DNA from: UMGS1387 sp045540015
GTDB taxonomy: Bacteria; Bacillota; Clostridia; Oscillospirales; CAG-382
NCBI GenBank assembly: GCA_045540015.1
Contig: JAZQGP010000013.1
Span: 62,001-126,000 of the forward strand
DNA: 64,000 nucleotides
Reading direction: 5' to 3'
Positions within the stretch are counted from its first letter, which is position 1, and every line of letters begins with the position of its first letter. A program made the position numbers and the translations under genes. Positions 44,301 to 50,747 of the stretch are shown piece by piece. Below the pieces are notes generated by a model that saw nothing but the letters and a program-made list of their open reading frames with translations, was not told the DNA's origin and did not search any database.

Positions 44301-46680
44301 CGACAAGATTGCAGAAGCTAAGGCAAATATAACAGAGGAGCAGGTTAACACCTACAGAAGCGATATCAATGCAAAGGTTGATGCTCTCACATATGCGTCA
44401 ATTGAAGCCTATGCAGAGAACTACATTCAGAACAAGCTTACTGCAACAGATATCGACAACAATTATGCAACTCTTGTTGCACAGCTTGACAAAACAACCT
44501 TCGCAAGCATGAAGGAAAGTGTTATTAGTGCTCTTGATGAAGCAACCGTTGTAGCTAATAAGACAGCATTCCTCTCCCTTGTTACCGCCGAGGTTGTAGG
44601 CAATGTAAAGACAGAGGTTATTACTAAAGCTTCCAATGAGGACATTCTCAAGATTAAGGAAAGCATAGCAGGTATACTCAAAAATGATGGAACAATCCGT
44701 GAGACTGTTATAAATAACTATCTTGATGAAGCGTTTACAAGTGACGATTTGGGTGATAACCTTGATGAGTTGCTTGCAGATCCAACCGGAAGACATCTTA
44801 TTGCGGTTGTAGTTGCCGACTATATTAACTCCGATGCCGGAATTGCGGCAGGCGCTAAGAAAAAGCTTGTTGATGAGGTTATCACCACTCTTAAGAGTGA
44901 TATAAACTCCAACGACAGCAAGATGCTGACAAAGGCGATTAACGCATATATTTCCGATGCCGCAAGAAAAGCAGAGCTTATTACAAAAGCGATTAATATG
45001 CTTTCAACTCCGGATGTAAACGGCGACTATGTGCTTGATAATACAAGCGGTTCTGTTTATGAATTGGTTTATGACACGGTGTATGGAGTTATCACCGATG
45101 AAAACAAGTGTGATGAAACAATCAAGGCATATGTTGATTCCGTAATTCAAGTTGAAGACGGACAGGAAATCGACTTCACGGAAATTATAGATATTTTCTG
45201 TGCAGGTGATAATGAAAAAGACCACATCTTCCGTGACGGCGTTATCGACAGATTTATTGTAAATCTTGAAAAGCTTCCCGATAAAGATGAAGACGGAGTA
45301 GGCGACGGCGTTGAAATCGTTGAAGAAATGATTGATGCCATCCTTGAAAAGATGGGCAATGCAGGTCATGTTGACGAAGAGATTATTCTTGTTGTGCTTG
45401 ACTACATTGTAAAGCATCACGAAGATGAACATGGGCAGGAGCTTGTTCAGGAGCTTGTAAAGACAATTCTCTCGATGGACAACATACTTGAATTTGTAAA
45501 GGATCTTGGATATGACGCCGTAGACGAAACTCTTGCAGAGGTTGATAAGTTCAAGAAGCAGATTACAACGGAAGAACAGTTTGAAGTAACTTCCGGAAAC
45601 AAGATAATAATTGACGAGCTTTATAAGCTTGCCCTGACTCTTGATTTTGACAGTCTTGTTGACAAGTATATCAAGCCCAGACTTCCTGAAAAGGCGTTTA
45701 ACGAGCTTCCTCTTGATATTGCAAGACCTATCTACGAGAGAAGCCACAAGGACTATCTTGGTCAGCTCGAGGCAGCTATTGCCAAGGCTGAAAACGGAGA
45801 AGTCGGATATGTAAACAGCGGTGTTACAATCAACTTTAATCCTATTCACGAGATTTATGTTCCTATTTACGAATATGCTCTTGAAGAGTACGAAAAGGCT
45901 TGTGGATTTGTTGATGACAACACAGGCAGACCCGGTGATGCTTATGATAAGTATGTCAAGGAGAATCCATATATTGATGACCTTATCAATCTTATGAACC
46001 CTGAAAAACTCTTTACAGAGCTCAGAACAGACCACGATTATACAAACGTCGGCTCAGGCTACGCTGTTAAGGAGTTTGCAGATTACTACGGACTTGTAAA
46101 GTCTGCCGCAGTTCTTCTTGACGATACATTCCTGTGGTATCTCGACAAGGTTGACTTCGAAGACATAGAAAACGTTCTTCGTGAACATGAGGAAAGAGTA
46201 CTTCACTATACAAATCTTCTTATATCGCTCGCAAATGCCTATGCTACTGAAGGAATACCGGATGATATAGAGGACATTTACAATGACATTCTTGCAGATG
46301 CTCTTGCAAGCGGCGACTTTGAAAAGATTGTCGGAAAGGTAGAAAACATAACCAATAAGGATGTTGAATACTATATCGACAGAGTACTTGAAAACAGATA
46401 CCCCGAGCTTGCATACGACAAGGCACTTTCCAAGGTCGGTGCAAGAGTGGCAACTATACTTGATTTGTACATTGACAGCAAGTTCAACAGATTTGTTGAC
46501 GGCGAAGATTACGACAAGGTTGTTGAACTCCTCGAATTTGCATACGAAGACCAAAATGCAAATATCACTGTTGACTATGTATTTGACAAGATTATGGATG
46601 AAGACAACACCAAGAATGTTGAATTCAGAGGAAATACAGCTGAGATTTCCAGAACGGTTTCCGCAACCATGAGTGATTAA
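38395..46680 (+). CDS. Giant SLH-domain surface protein, 2761 residues
   Basis: Start at the ATG at 38395 with AAAGGAAG upstream; the open frame from 38374 lacks a site. Visible order: signal peptide (VTALLLVLIMLMQTIPFAAQ); three SLH domains (about 24-210), for example NKIEPKRNLTRAEMAAIITR; a short right-handed beta-helix-like region (215-320; VIIRAPGVILENVTINGDLV); a Gly-rich linker; a stretch of InlB B-like/Flg_new repeats (340-1280) with YGWINSK and YVDGWTTDG type units; a connecting domain; and a ~1350-residue, mostly helical, highly charged C-terminal region (about 1415-2761). Several Ca-binding-like DxDxDG loops occur (DTNGDGVVDEYD near 620, its near copy near 1090, DEDGVGDGVE near 2297). 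It probably anchors by SLH to secondary wall polymer and projects a long stalk. Confidence 0.85.
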   Translation: MKKTTRVTALLLVLIMLMQTIPFAAQVGDFTDFPISSWSTEAMTAAVDNGLLIGVGNNKIEPKRNLTRAEMAAIITRAFGATVEKDISSFSDVKDSDWYHSVVAKAYNMQVMQGTSETTFSPKDSITRQEVFLALARVLHIDSSDYSILDKFSDKAKVAEWSKNAVTGMVGVDYLRGYNDGTLRPTGKITREELAQVFHNIFKTYISAPGHYTSVAPKGSVIIRAPGVILENVTINGDLVLADGIGAGDCTLYNVHVNGRIIVRGGEGTVDFVNVTSTGKVIVNDVNGTVNFHNYRTDVPFADNLLELTPATFLQVQPSGTGTGRPGGTGGGGTTTYAIDFFGLDGKSILDKPLKIKNNSTIALSQEEVPVFTVPGEYSGYSFYGWINSKTTNPEDVLNNPKLLMSESDVANAKVTGKVNYNAVIIDNDTGLLLGGPFGDGSSNYHAKPSTGTVTKDALMYHYDTEYKYPTKWKVTSIDGNGNTVTEELSIDELVEKLNNLDDDDIVVVEVIETADKIKLTFKDNVTGTETPVYAIPGYPLEADSIPQLSNVTKEGYFYEAKGWTLTEGSDTLVDFANQTFNAATNVFAKYDVSAIKIIVKYFHDADKNGVYDETPVSDTNGDGVVDEYDIAPEQYYTDNFDKPTHNLLESELPQNPSYEGIDNGTLDEKFVGWAESKADADAGNVITYPYAMTEANNPYKLYASFTSDFSTVTFVAVGGNTETTVKVGNNTGKIIEGTIPTFTPADEEKQYFFGWKNKDTNDEIAADDFEDYIKDYIKTNKQNVSFEAIFKDKTVITFYEEDGTTVYKTQYIIPDGVNKATEEAYPAIADEEKQYVDGWTTDGTTAFNFDTVIGKDNIDLYPLIKDKTAVTFYEFGMLNVFKVGDEEQIYYYKPDETVTKPASDPALLAEHVEEYYFFGWSTEKNQVDLDENKLFKFGEKAGENDIKLYPVRNLRYPVVFVYTDVNNIPDTISPTKYAIPRAVLETDRIPMVPGYNYNGYEYTFEYWTEDAVNNGGFEAEDTNNDGVIDEKDNLVGAGAKVDLSVTTINVPNKTFYAVYRKAPLENVVKFIYDKNKDGTLDDTATTDTNGDGVIDEYDTYTEQYNEQSVNTGDCIIVPENPKLDADNENTYTFRYWTLEKAKAGAFLADENGNLIGDVGAEFDFTVPVDGSTPLIKLYAVFEKTPVPYTVTYTVDYAGDFREIEEDENGTTKIVEWTDNEDETVYNGVVTLPAAGSVGVPVRNGTTFKYWYTKNADDTITPVTTSTITVTKDITLYAYMECAVNFIDSVDDDLGPRNATIYVQYNTPIDGEKEYAAGVYNKDILAWTRVEKGFERNASVADEYATLNYVHEIAHTWFEKDLQGKWVETAAGSGEWIWTELSADAAKLVDFDKTAKITTDTNVYLTSRRINANAFIERFPDFEIKATVPYEIDEENPEEGRFLTAVKDAIFMNEGFITEAYEVSDVEDKLFDKLRKYGFMANNSKEILNIDKTIEFAKVIGEENLAKLIDKYLSNYFQGDAAAESINEFLTKYLTNVNESNEKEVAEQLGKLVNGMLDNNKDDTILTLEKAAHNIAENDLTALSDVIKQYVRQSLTDETDADNNGIPDREEELRNLLNEAFIRYCKDHEADFHDFLETIIKDLLIYHPNPEMIDMVTKLAIEKVKAGEFKSEITTEIEKLSNEELSAIIVEFVENDFSFVESGIITALDDENFVISMVELLADDPTFKATIKSLAQETLNQGGDDLKNKLKEMFLNDLTPEQQENLIDTYVTNLNDPAKIRQLALDHIAEISNEQILGYIQGDNPLIVLSASDLLGYIKDYQNQIPDATILAKIKEENSPIKVPSDKLLALVKDGTISIPENTVLSLVKTELKGLDNATIASYIKDGTIPVEDSFIESIIISEIEAQRDSLVADAIQDAKDSGDYDAAVQAYILSEGLSEEEAKAKVEKKIADEVDLEIDNTIVQETTPDKIAEAKANITEEQVNTYRSDINAKVDALTYASIEAYAENYIQNKLTATDIDNNYATLVAQLDKTTFASMKESVISALDEATVVANKTAFLSLVTAEVVGNVKTEVITKASNEDILKIKESIAGILKNDGTIRETVINNYLDEAFTSDDLGDNLDELLADPTGRHLIAVVVADYINSDAGIAAGAKKKLVDEVITTLKSDINSNDSKMLTKAINAYISDAARKAELITKAINMLSTPDVNGDYVLDNTSGSVYELVYDTVYGVITDENKCDETIKAYVDSVIQVEDGQEIDFTEIIDIFCAGDNEKDHIFRDGVIDRFIVNLEKLPDKDEDGVGDGVEIVEEMIDAILEKMGNAGHVDEEIILVVLDYIVKHHEDEHGQELVQELVKTILSMDNILEFVKDLGYDAVDETLAEVDKFKKQITTEEQFEVTSGNKIIIDELYKLALTLDFDSLVDKYIKPRLPEKAFNELPLDIARPIYERSHKDYLGQLEAAIAKAENGEVGYVNSGVTINFNPIHEIYVPIYEYALEEYEKACGFVDDNTGRPGDAYDKYVKENPYIDDLINLMNPEKLFTELRTDHDYTNVGSGYAVKEFADYYGLVKSAAVLLDDTFLWYLDKVDFEDIENVLREHEERVLHYTNLLISLANAYATEGIPDDIEDIYNDILADALASGDFEKIVGKVENITNKDVEYYIDRVLENRYPELAYDKALSKVGARVATILDLYIDSKFNRFVDGEDYDKVVELLEFAYEDQNANITVDYVFDKIMDEDNTKNVEFRGNTAEISRTVSATMSD

Positions 46681-46699
46681 ATGTAATCATACTATGCAG

Positions 46700-46726
46700 A
46701 GCAGGCGGGACTTCGCCTGCTTTGTG
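46700..46726 (+). terminator. Hairpin after the giant SLH gene
   Basis: Stem AGCAGGCG/CGCCTGCT (46700-46721) followed by TTTGTGT. Weak tail, so only partial termination before the next SLH gene is likely. Confidence 0.5.
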
Positions 46727-46752
46727 TATTATGTCAGGAGAAAGGAAAAAAT

Positions 46753-48198
46753 ATGAAATATATAAGCAAACTTCTGCTTGTTTCGGTATTAATTTGTGCA
46801 TTGCTTTCTTTAGCAGCTTTTGCTTTGGAGGAAACGCAAAGCATTGTATACACAGACGTTCCGGCAGATGCGCCATATGCTGCAAGCGTTTATAAGCTGT
46901 CGCAGTACGGCGTGCTTAACGGTTACGAGGATGGCTCTTTCAGACCTGAGGGCGAGGTTACAAGAGCCGAAATGGCAAAAATGGTAGGTCTTACCTTTGG
47001 TATTACCGACTATGTGGGTGCAGCAGGCTTTTCCGATGTAAAAGCGGAGGACTGGTTTTACCCCTACGTGCTTGCCGCACAGAAAGCAGACATAGTAAAC
47101 GGCTATGGTGACGGCACATACGCACCTATGAACAACATAACAAGACAGGAGGTTTGCGCAATCGTATACAGATTGGCAAAGCCTTACGATTTACCTACAA
47201 CGCGTACAATTACAGACGAAATCGGTTCATGGGCTGTTGACTATGTTTACGGCATAGTAAACAATTATTTAATGCCATTGGAGGAAAACAACACCTTCAG
47301 AGCAACAGTGCCTATTAAGAGATATGAGCTTGCAGATTTGCTTGCGAAGTTTACAATTGAGCCTGTAAAACCCCTTACTGCTGAAATCAGATTTTTCAAC
47401 AAAGGCGAGCAGTACGGAGCAACCGATGTTGTTGTAATCGGAGATACGGCCGTTCCACCCGAAATAAAACCTGTACCCGATAACGGATATGCGTTTATGG
47501 GATGGAAGGTAAAGGGAAATGACGATTCTCAGATAGTTGATGTTGCAAGTGTAATAGTTGAGGGAAATGTTGACTATGAATCTGTGTTTGCAAAGCTTTA
47601 TACAGTAACCTTCTATAACGGGGACGAGGTTCATGAAACTCAGCAGATTCCGAGCGGAAAGTATGCTTCAAAGCCGAATATTAATCCTAAGTTTGGAGAT
47701 ATGAAGTTTAGCGGATGGTATCTCACAAATGAGAGTATTGCTGAAAACGAAACAGCCGTAAACTTCAATAAGTATCCGATTACCAAGGACACAAGCTTTT
47801 ATGCAAGATACACCGAACCCGATACAAGCGACCCCGGCACCGGTGGAGGACCAACAGAGCCTGTAAATCCCAACAGCGAAGAAATGATGGAAAAGCTGGA
47901 CCGCGGATACAGACAGCTTGTTGCGATTCCAATGACAAATGACAAGCATATTTATATTCGTTCAATCATTGTAGATTGTGTCGACAGTCTTATAAAAGAT
48001 GCAAATGAGGGTAACTTTATAGATAAGAATTATGTAAGTACATATTATGATAAACAAGTTGATGAAATAGAATACTTAGTTCTTGACTCTAATTATCTTA
48101 CGCCGAGAGAGGCGAGTGAATTGTCAAATCTCATAACAAATGGTGTTGAGAAAGATGTACGAGAGTTCATGAAAGAGTATTTCAACTTGGAAGTTTAA
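46753..48198 (+). CDS. SLH-domain surface protein with InlB-like repeats
   Basis: 481 residues: signal peptide (LLLVSVLICALLSLAAFA), three SLH domains (about 30-200; YEDGSFRPEGEVTRAEMAKM, YGDGTYAPMNNITRQEVCAI and a third less regular one), two beta-grasp/InlB-like repeats with the GWKVKGND and FSGWYLTN patterns (about 205-355), a Gly/Pro/Thr linker, and a C-terminal ~105-residue helical domain (KLDRGYRQLVAIPMTNDKHI onward) of unknown family. Built like a shortened version of the giant protein just upstream. AGAAAGGA precedes the ATG. A strong terminator follows. Confidence 0.85.
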   Translation: MKYISKLLLVSVLICALLSLAAFALEETQSIVYTDVPADAPYAASVYKLSQYGVLNGYEDGSFRPEGEVTRAEMAKMVGLTFGITDYVGAAGFSDVKAEDWFYPYVLAAQKADIVNGYGDGTYAPMNNITRQEVCAIVYRLAKPYDLPTTRTITDEIGSWAVDYVYGIVNNYLMPLEENNTFRATVPIKRYELADLLAKFTIEPVKPLTAEIRFFNKGEQYGATDVVVIGDTAVPPEIKPVPDNGYAFMGWKVKGNDDSQIVDVASVIVEGNVDYESVFAKLYTVTFYNGDEVHETQQIPSGKYASKPNINPKFGDMKFSGWYLTNESIAENETAVNFNKYPITKDTSFYARYTEPDTSDPGTGGGPTEPVNPNSEEMMEKLDRGYRQLVAIPMTNDKHIYIRSIIVDCVDSLIKDANEGNFIDKNYVSTYYDKQVDEIEYLVLDSNYLTPREASELSNLITNGVEKDVREFMKEYFNLEV

Positions 48199-48226
48199 GT
48201 GTATTTTGAAGCATTGTTAGAGTTGA

Positions 48227-48256
48227 AACTGCGGCAGAAATGCCGCAGTTTTGTTA
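48227..48256 (+). terminator. Terminator of the SLH locus
   Basis: A perfect 10-bp stem AACTGCGGCA/TGCCGCAGTT (48227-48250) with a GAAA loop and TTGTTATG tail. Confidence 0.85.
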
Positions 48257-48267
48257 TGAGCTTTTTC

Positions 48268-48296
48268 TTTACAAAAGTGCATCGGTGTAGTATAAT
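48268..48296 (+). promoter_or_regulatory. Promoter of the helicase gene
   Basis: TTTACA (48268-48273), 17-base spacer, TATAAT (48291-48296), just before AAGGAGGTG at 48306-48314. Confidence 0.75.
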
Positions 48297-48318
48297 TAAA
48301 GAAAAAAGGAGGTGCCGC

Positions 48319-50712
48319 ATGAAATACGAGTTTGACGAAAACACAAAAATAGTACGTATATCCGTCAGAGAAATGTGCGAATTCATTTTCCGCAGCGGAA
48401 GCATATATTCAGGCGGCACAGACATCTCGGGTGAAGCAATGCTCAAAGGCATTGCAATACACAAAAAGCTCCAGAAAGAACGCGAAAAACAGTATGCCGG
48501 TTATAAGAGCGAATACAGAATGCAGACCGAAGAAGAATGTGACGGATTCACCTACGACATAACAGGCATTCTTGACGGTGTTTATCCGAATGGGGATGCG
48601 AGCATAATAGACGAGTTTAAAACAACGTCACGAAGAGTAGATGAGCTTGAATGGGACAGCATACAGGCATATTCGGCACAGCTTATGTGCTACGGATATA
48701 TGTACTGCCTTGAAAACTCGCACAATTTTGTTACGCTTCGCCTGACTTACTACAATGCAACAAAAGACGAAACAAAGGAAATAGAACGGGAATACACCTT
48801 TACACAGCTTCATACGTGGTTTCATGAGTTGATGTCGCGCCACTGCGTATGGTCAAAGCTTGTGTATGAGCATAAGCTTGAGCGTAACCGAACGGCACGT
48901 GAGCTTGCTTTTCCGTTTGGCGATTACAGAAAAGGGCAGAGAGCGCTTTGTGCTAAAGTTTATCGCAATATCCGTGACTGTAAAAAGCTGTACGCAGAAG
49001 CCCCGACGGGAATCGGTAAAACCGTGTCTGCGCTGTTTCCGTCCGTGAAAGCACTTGGCGAAGATCTGGGAGAAAAAATATTCTATCTTAGCGCAAAAAC
49101 AGTAGGAGCAATGGCTGCGTGCGACTGTTCGGATTTGCTTAAAGAAAAGGGAATGTGTCTGAAAACCGTACACCTTACGGCAAAGGAACGGATATGCCCG
49201 TTTGAAAAAAACTGCCTGCCGAGCGAATGTGAATACAGCAACGGCCATTATGACAGAGTAAACGAGGCACTGTTTGAGCTTGTGTCTCAAATTGGAAGAA
49301 TTGATGCTGTAAAGGTACATGAAATTTCGGCAAAGCATAAGGTTTGTCCGTTTGAACTACAGCTTGACGCGTCGGAGTTTTGCGATATTGTAATAGGCGA
49401 CTACAACTATTTCTTTGACCCCAAGGCGCATCTTGCACGCTATTTCAGTGACGGCGGCGATTATATTGTGCTATGTGACGAGGCACATAACCTTGTTGAC
49501 AGGGCAAGAGATATGTTTTCCGCACAGCTTTCGCTGTTTAAGCTTGGCGGCTATGTCAAAAAATTCGGCAGAATGAGAAAGCTGCCAACGAGACTTAAAA
49601 AATGCATATCGGTGCTTGAATATTTCAGGTCAGCCCTGCTTGAAGCGAAAAAGGACAACGCAAGGATTGTGCTTGACGAAAACAAAATGCGTCCTTTCAG
49701 AGATTTTTGCGAAGCCTACAGGCAGATGTTGTCAGAGGACGGGCATGAGGAAATAAAGAAAGCAACACTTGAAGTGTTTTTTGAGATTTCCTTTTTTGTG
49801 GAAATATTTGATATGGAAAGTGTATTCAATCATTGCTACGAGGATTACGCAGAAAGAGACGGAGATAATATCTCTTTAAAGCTTTTCTGTGCCGATCCGT
49901 CACCGCTTATAAAGCTTGCTTCTCAAAAGGCGCGAAGTTGTATTTTCTTTTCGGCAACGCTCTCACCGTATGATTATTTTCTATCCATGCTGGGTTATGA
50001 CGAAAACGACGGAGACCAAAAAATGTGTATTCCGTCACCGTTTCCGAAAGAGAACCTGCTTTGCTGTGTGTACAAGAGCATTTCCACAAGGTATAAGGAC
50101 AGAGAAAACAGCCTTGAAGAACTTTGCGTGCTGATACATGAGGTCTGCAATGCCAGACATGGAAATTACATGGCGTTCTTTCCTTCGTACAGCTACATGA
50201 CGGAATGTCTTAATATGTATATGTCTTTATATCCTGATGAAAAGACTGCCTCGCAGTCTCCTAACATGACACAGGAGGAAAAGGATGAATTTCTGGCAAA
50301 TTTCAAAGTTCAGAGCACCCACACTTTTATAGCTTTTGCACTTGTCGGAGGTATTTTCTCAGAGGGCGTTGACCTTACGGGAGAAAGACTTTCGGGTGCT
50401 GTTATTGTCGGTACGGGGCTGCCGTCGCTTTGCTTTGAGCGCGACCTTTTAAGGACACATTTTGACAAAAGCATAGGAACGGGACTCGGGTATCATTACG
50501 CTTACACATACACAGGGCTTAACCGTGTGTTCCAGGCAGGCGGCAGAGTGATAAGAACGGCAAGCGACAAAGGCTTTGTCGTGCTTGCGGACGACAGATA
50601 TTCCAATATGACACATCGAAGAAGCTTTCCCGAAGCGTGGAAGTACGCAAAAAGATTTTCTTCGCTTGATGAGCTTGTCGGACAAGTTAAAAGGTTTTGG
50701 GAAAAAGAATGA
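48319..50712 (+). CDS. XPD/DinG-like superfamily 2 helicase with N-terminal PD-(D/E)XK-like domain
   Basis: 797 residues. The start at 48319 follows a near-perfect AAGGAGGTG; the longer open frame from GTG 48199 runs through the terminator and promoter and is rejected. The N-terminal ~200 residues look like a PD-(D/E)XK nuclease: GILDGVYP, then SIIDEFKTTSRR and QAYSAQLMCYGYMYCL. The helicase follows: Walker A YAEAPTGIGKTVSALFP near residue 230, four cysteines of a probable 4Fe-4S domain (KERICPFEKNCLPSECEY and a later VCPFE), the DEAH box VLCDEAHNLVDRARDMFSA, and the C-terminal motif VI region NRVFQAGGRVIRTASDKG. XPD/DinG helicases unwind 5'-tailed and structured DNA. Probably a DNA-repair enzyme; no partner gene adjoins. 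Confidence 0.9.
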   Translation: MKYEFDENTKIVRISVREMCEFIFRSGSIYSGGTDISGEAMLKGIAIHKKLQKEREKQYAGYKSEYRMQTEEECDGFTYDITGILDGVYPNGDASIIDEFKTTSRRVDELEWDSIQAYSAQLMCYGYMYCLENSHNFVTLRLTYYNATKDETKEIEREYTFTQLHTWFHELMSRHCVWSKLVYEHKLERNRTARELAFPFGDYRKGQRALCAKVYRNIRDCKKLYAEAPTGIGKTVSALFPSVKALGEDLGEKIFYLSAKTVGAMAACDCSDLLKEKGMCLKTVHLTAKERICPFEKNCLPSECEYSNGHYDRVNEALFELVSQIGRIDAVKVHEISAKHKVCPFELQLDASEFCDIVIGDYNYFFDPKAHLARYFSDGGDYIVLCDEAHNLVDRARDMFSAQLSLFKLGGYVKKFGRMRKLPTRLKKCISVLEYFRSALLEAKKDNARIVLDENKMRPFRDFCEAYRQMLSEDGHEEIKKATLEVFFEISFFVEIFDMESVFNHCYEDYAERDGDNISLKLFCADPSPLIKLASQKARSCIFFSATLSPYDYFLSMLGYDENDGDQKMCIPSPFPKENLLCCVYKSISTRYKDRENSLEELCVLIHEVCNARHGNYMAFFPSYSYMTECLNMYMSLYPDEKTASQSPNMTQEEKDEFLANFKVQSTHTFIAFALVGGIFSEGVDLTGERLSGAVIVGTGLPSLCFERDLLRTHFDKSIGTGLGYHYAYTYTGLNRVFQAGGRVIRTASDKGFVVLADDRYSNMTHRRSFPEAWKYAKRFSSLDELVGQVKRFWEKE

Positions 50713-50747
50713 CGGGAAGAACGTTTTTGGCATTCTTCCCGTTTTGT
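50712..50747. terminator. Terminator between the helicase gene and spoIIE
   Basis: A perfect 10-bp stem ACGGGAAGAA/TTCTTCCCGT (50712-50742) with TTTTGTTATTTT after it on the plus strand. It begins at the last base of the helicase stop and lies 5 bases beyond the spoIIE stop on the other strand. Confidence 0.8.

Noticed and set aside
45004..46035. 343-residue minus-strand open frame within the giant SLH gene
   Set aside because: Antisense of an AT-rich helical coding region; no ribosome site, promoter or recognisable domain.
48199..48318. 40-residue N-terminal extension of the helicase from a GTG
   Set aside because: This stretch contains the SLH-locus terminator and the helicase promoter; the ATG at 48319 has a near-perfect ribosome site.
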